Assembly (NCBI RefSeq): GCF_040954835.1
Contig: NC_090703.1
Coordinates: 9,667,001 to 9,731,000, forward strand
Length of the DNA: 64,000 nucleotides
Source of the DNA: Lepisosteus oculatus
Taxonomy: Eukaryota; Chordata; Actinopteri; Semionotiformes; Lepisosteidae
Reading direction: 5' to 3'
This document shows positions 62,851 through 64,000 of the stretch, one piece after another. The position numbers and the translations under genes are program-made. Positions within the stretch are counted from its first letter, which is position 1. Each line of letters opens with the position of its first letter. The notes under the pieces are model-generated. The model had not been told where the DNA came from. It was given only the letters and a program-made list of their open reading frames with translations, and did no database searches.

Positions 62851-64000
62851 AACCTTGCCAACATGGGTAAGTCAAGCGCCAGGGAGAGAAAACTATGTAC
62901 AGGTACATTGTTTTCTTTGCTTATCTTGTGTCTCTCTGTACCCTCCCAGCAAGGGTTCTCAGTAGACACACTACTCAGATCCATTAGCTCTGTAAGGAGC
63001 TGCTCTATGTAGTCTTAGAGATGTAAAGACACTATTGGAAAAGGCACCAGACGCCGTCCTGCTTGTAAAACAAGCCAGCACTCCACCATGGATACAAAAG
63101 CATAAACTGCACACAAAAAAAAACCCCGAAAGTTTATAATATGAATTCAAAGGCATCTTTACGATGCCTTGGCTTGCTTTCTTCCTTCCCCAGGTCAGCA
63201 GAGATACAAATGTGCCACCGGAAATGGTTTAGAAGTTACTGGGAGTAGTACCTGCAATGAGATCAATGCCACAACATGGCATACACAGTATTTACAGGAT
63301 GGCTTCTCAACCATAGAAATGAAATGTACTTTGAAATGAGTGCCCCATCAAATAGGAAGCAGTTTATTTTATTCTGTGTACAATGTTTTCTCCCTTGGTT
63401 TCCTGATCCATAGCTTTAGTCCATGCAGCTATTAACAGGCCATGCTGGATTGTCGGAAGAGAGGGAAAATTCCAAGGCACAGCGAGAGCATACAGGAAAA
63501 TAGAATCATCTGTTTACATTCGACTGAGCAAAAGCTTTACACAAGAGAGATCCAGCAGCATCCCCAAGAAGGATTTTACATTTAAAGAAAATGAAAAAGA
63601 TCTAACAGGTACAGAGGAGAAAGAGGCAGACTGGATGTGCCATCAGTATTTTGCACTCTGCATCTGTTTAGATAGCAAAGCATGGGCACGTAATCTACTT
63701 ATGTCTTGAGAGCAGCTGAAAAGCCTGTAATTTTATGGAAAGCTGATGTGGAGAGAGATGCCTTTAGACTTCTGCAAGTCTTATCTCAAGCAACAGCCTC
63801 CTAAAACCAATGCTTTTCTCTGAGACAACATACAGTTAGGGGTAAGGCAGAAGAGGATTTGGACTCTGCATGTTTTCAGTTGCAAAGGGAGGCTTTATTA
63901 ACAGTGCCACTCTATGTCTATATGCTGTGTTATACTGCCTGTATCAGAACATCAGAACATTAGAACACATTTCATACAATATTAATTCCTCTTAACACAT
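62851..64000. other. Gene-free right edge
   Basis: No exon could be supported. One acceptor-like site at 63,194 opens a 13-codon frame that ends in TAG, with no recognisable product. Confidence 0.4.

Noticed and set aside
63194-63240. Possible terminal coding exon after a good acceptor (VSRDTNVPPEMV then stop)
   Set aside because: Only 12 residues, no upstream exon found and no family recognised.
1-64000. CRISPR array, operons, tRNA genes, endogenous virus copies
   Set aside because: No regularly spaced direct repeats, no intact tRNA cloverleaf and no retroviral or other capsid/envelope-type sequence were seen. Gene structure is plainly eukaryotic.

Overview
This is ordinary nuclear DNA of a vertebrate, most likely a ray-finned fish. 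Five split genes can be reconstructed exon by exon with matching reading phases and GT-AG introns. Their products are closest, from memory of the families, to fish and human ENTPD5, COQ6, FAM161B, ZNF410 and neuroglobin. Introns are short to medium (about 0.1-2 kb). The repeats (a 5S-derived SINE, a tRNA-derived SINE, Tc1-like and hAT fossils, a widespread fish dispersed repeat, an RTE LINE) are typical of fish. A gar- or bowfin-like species or an early-branching teleost is possible, but the sequence alone does not settle it.

Layout: 1-3.4 kb, gene-free flank; 3.4-14.4 kb, entpd5 (+, 13 coding exons, 432 aa); 14.4-15.7 kb, convergent 3' gap with a dispersed repeat; 15.7-28.0 kb, coq6 (-, 12 coding exons, 487 aa); 28.0-28.6 kb, shared head-to-head promoter; 28.6-34.7 kb, fam161b (+, 9 coding exons, 662 aa) with a deleted hAT element in intron 5; 34.7-35.4 kb, second convergent 3' gap with a related dispersed repeat; 35.4-42.1 kb, znf410 (-, 10 coding exons, 448 aa); 42.1-44.5 kb, repeat-rich spacer; 44.5-50.0 kb, ngb (+, 4 coding exons, 159 aa); 50-64 kb, gene-free and AT-rich, holding a Tc1-like fossil, two possible conserved noncoding blocks and a 5'-truncated RTE LINE.

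The genes do not form a pathway. ENTPD5 is an ER/secreted nucleoside diphosphatase, COQ6 a mitochondrial ubiquinone hydroxylase, FAM161B a centrosome/cilium-associated protein, ZNF410 a five-finger transcription factor and neuroglobin a neuronal haem protein. The alternating order ENTPD5-COQ6-FAM161B-ZNF410 is the order on human 14q24.3. Neuroglobin sitting next to ZNF410 differs from human, where it lies a few Mb away on the same arm.

I found no undescribed system. The most rewarding details are a duplicated coq6 splice acceptor whose second copy has lost its AG, a near-perfect RFX X-box in fam161b intron 1, a neuroglobin lacking the CD-loop cysteine, and a stem-loop just upstream of entpd5 exon 11.
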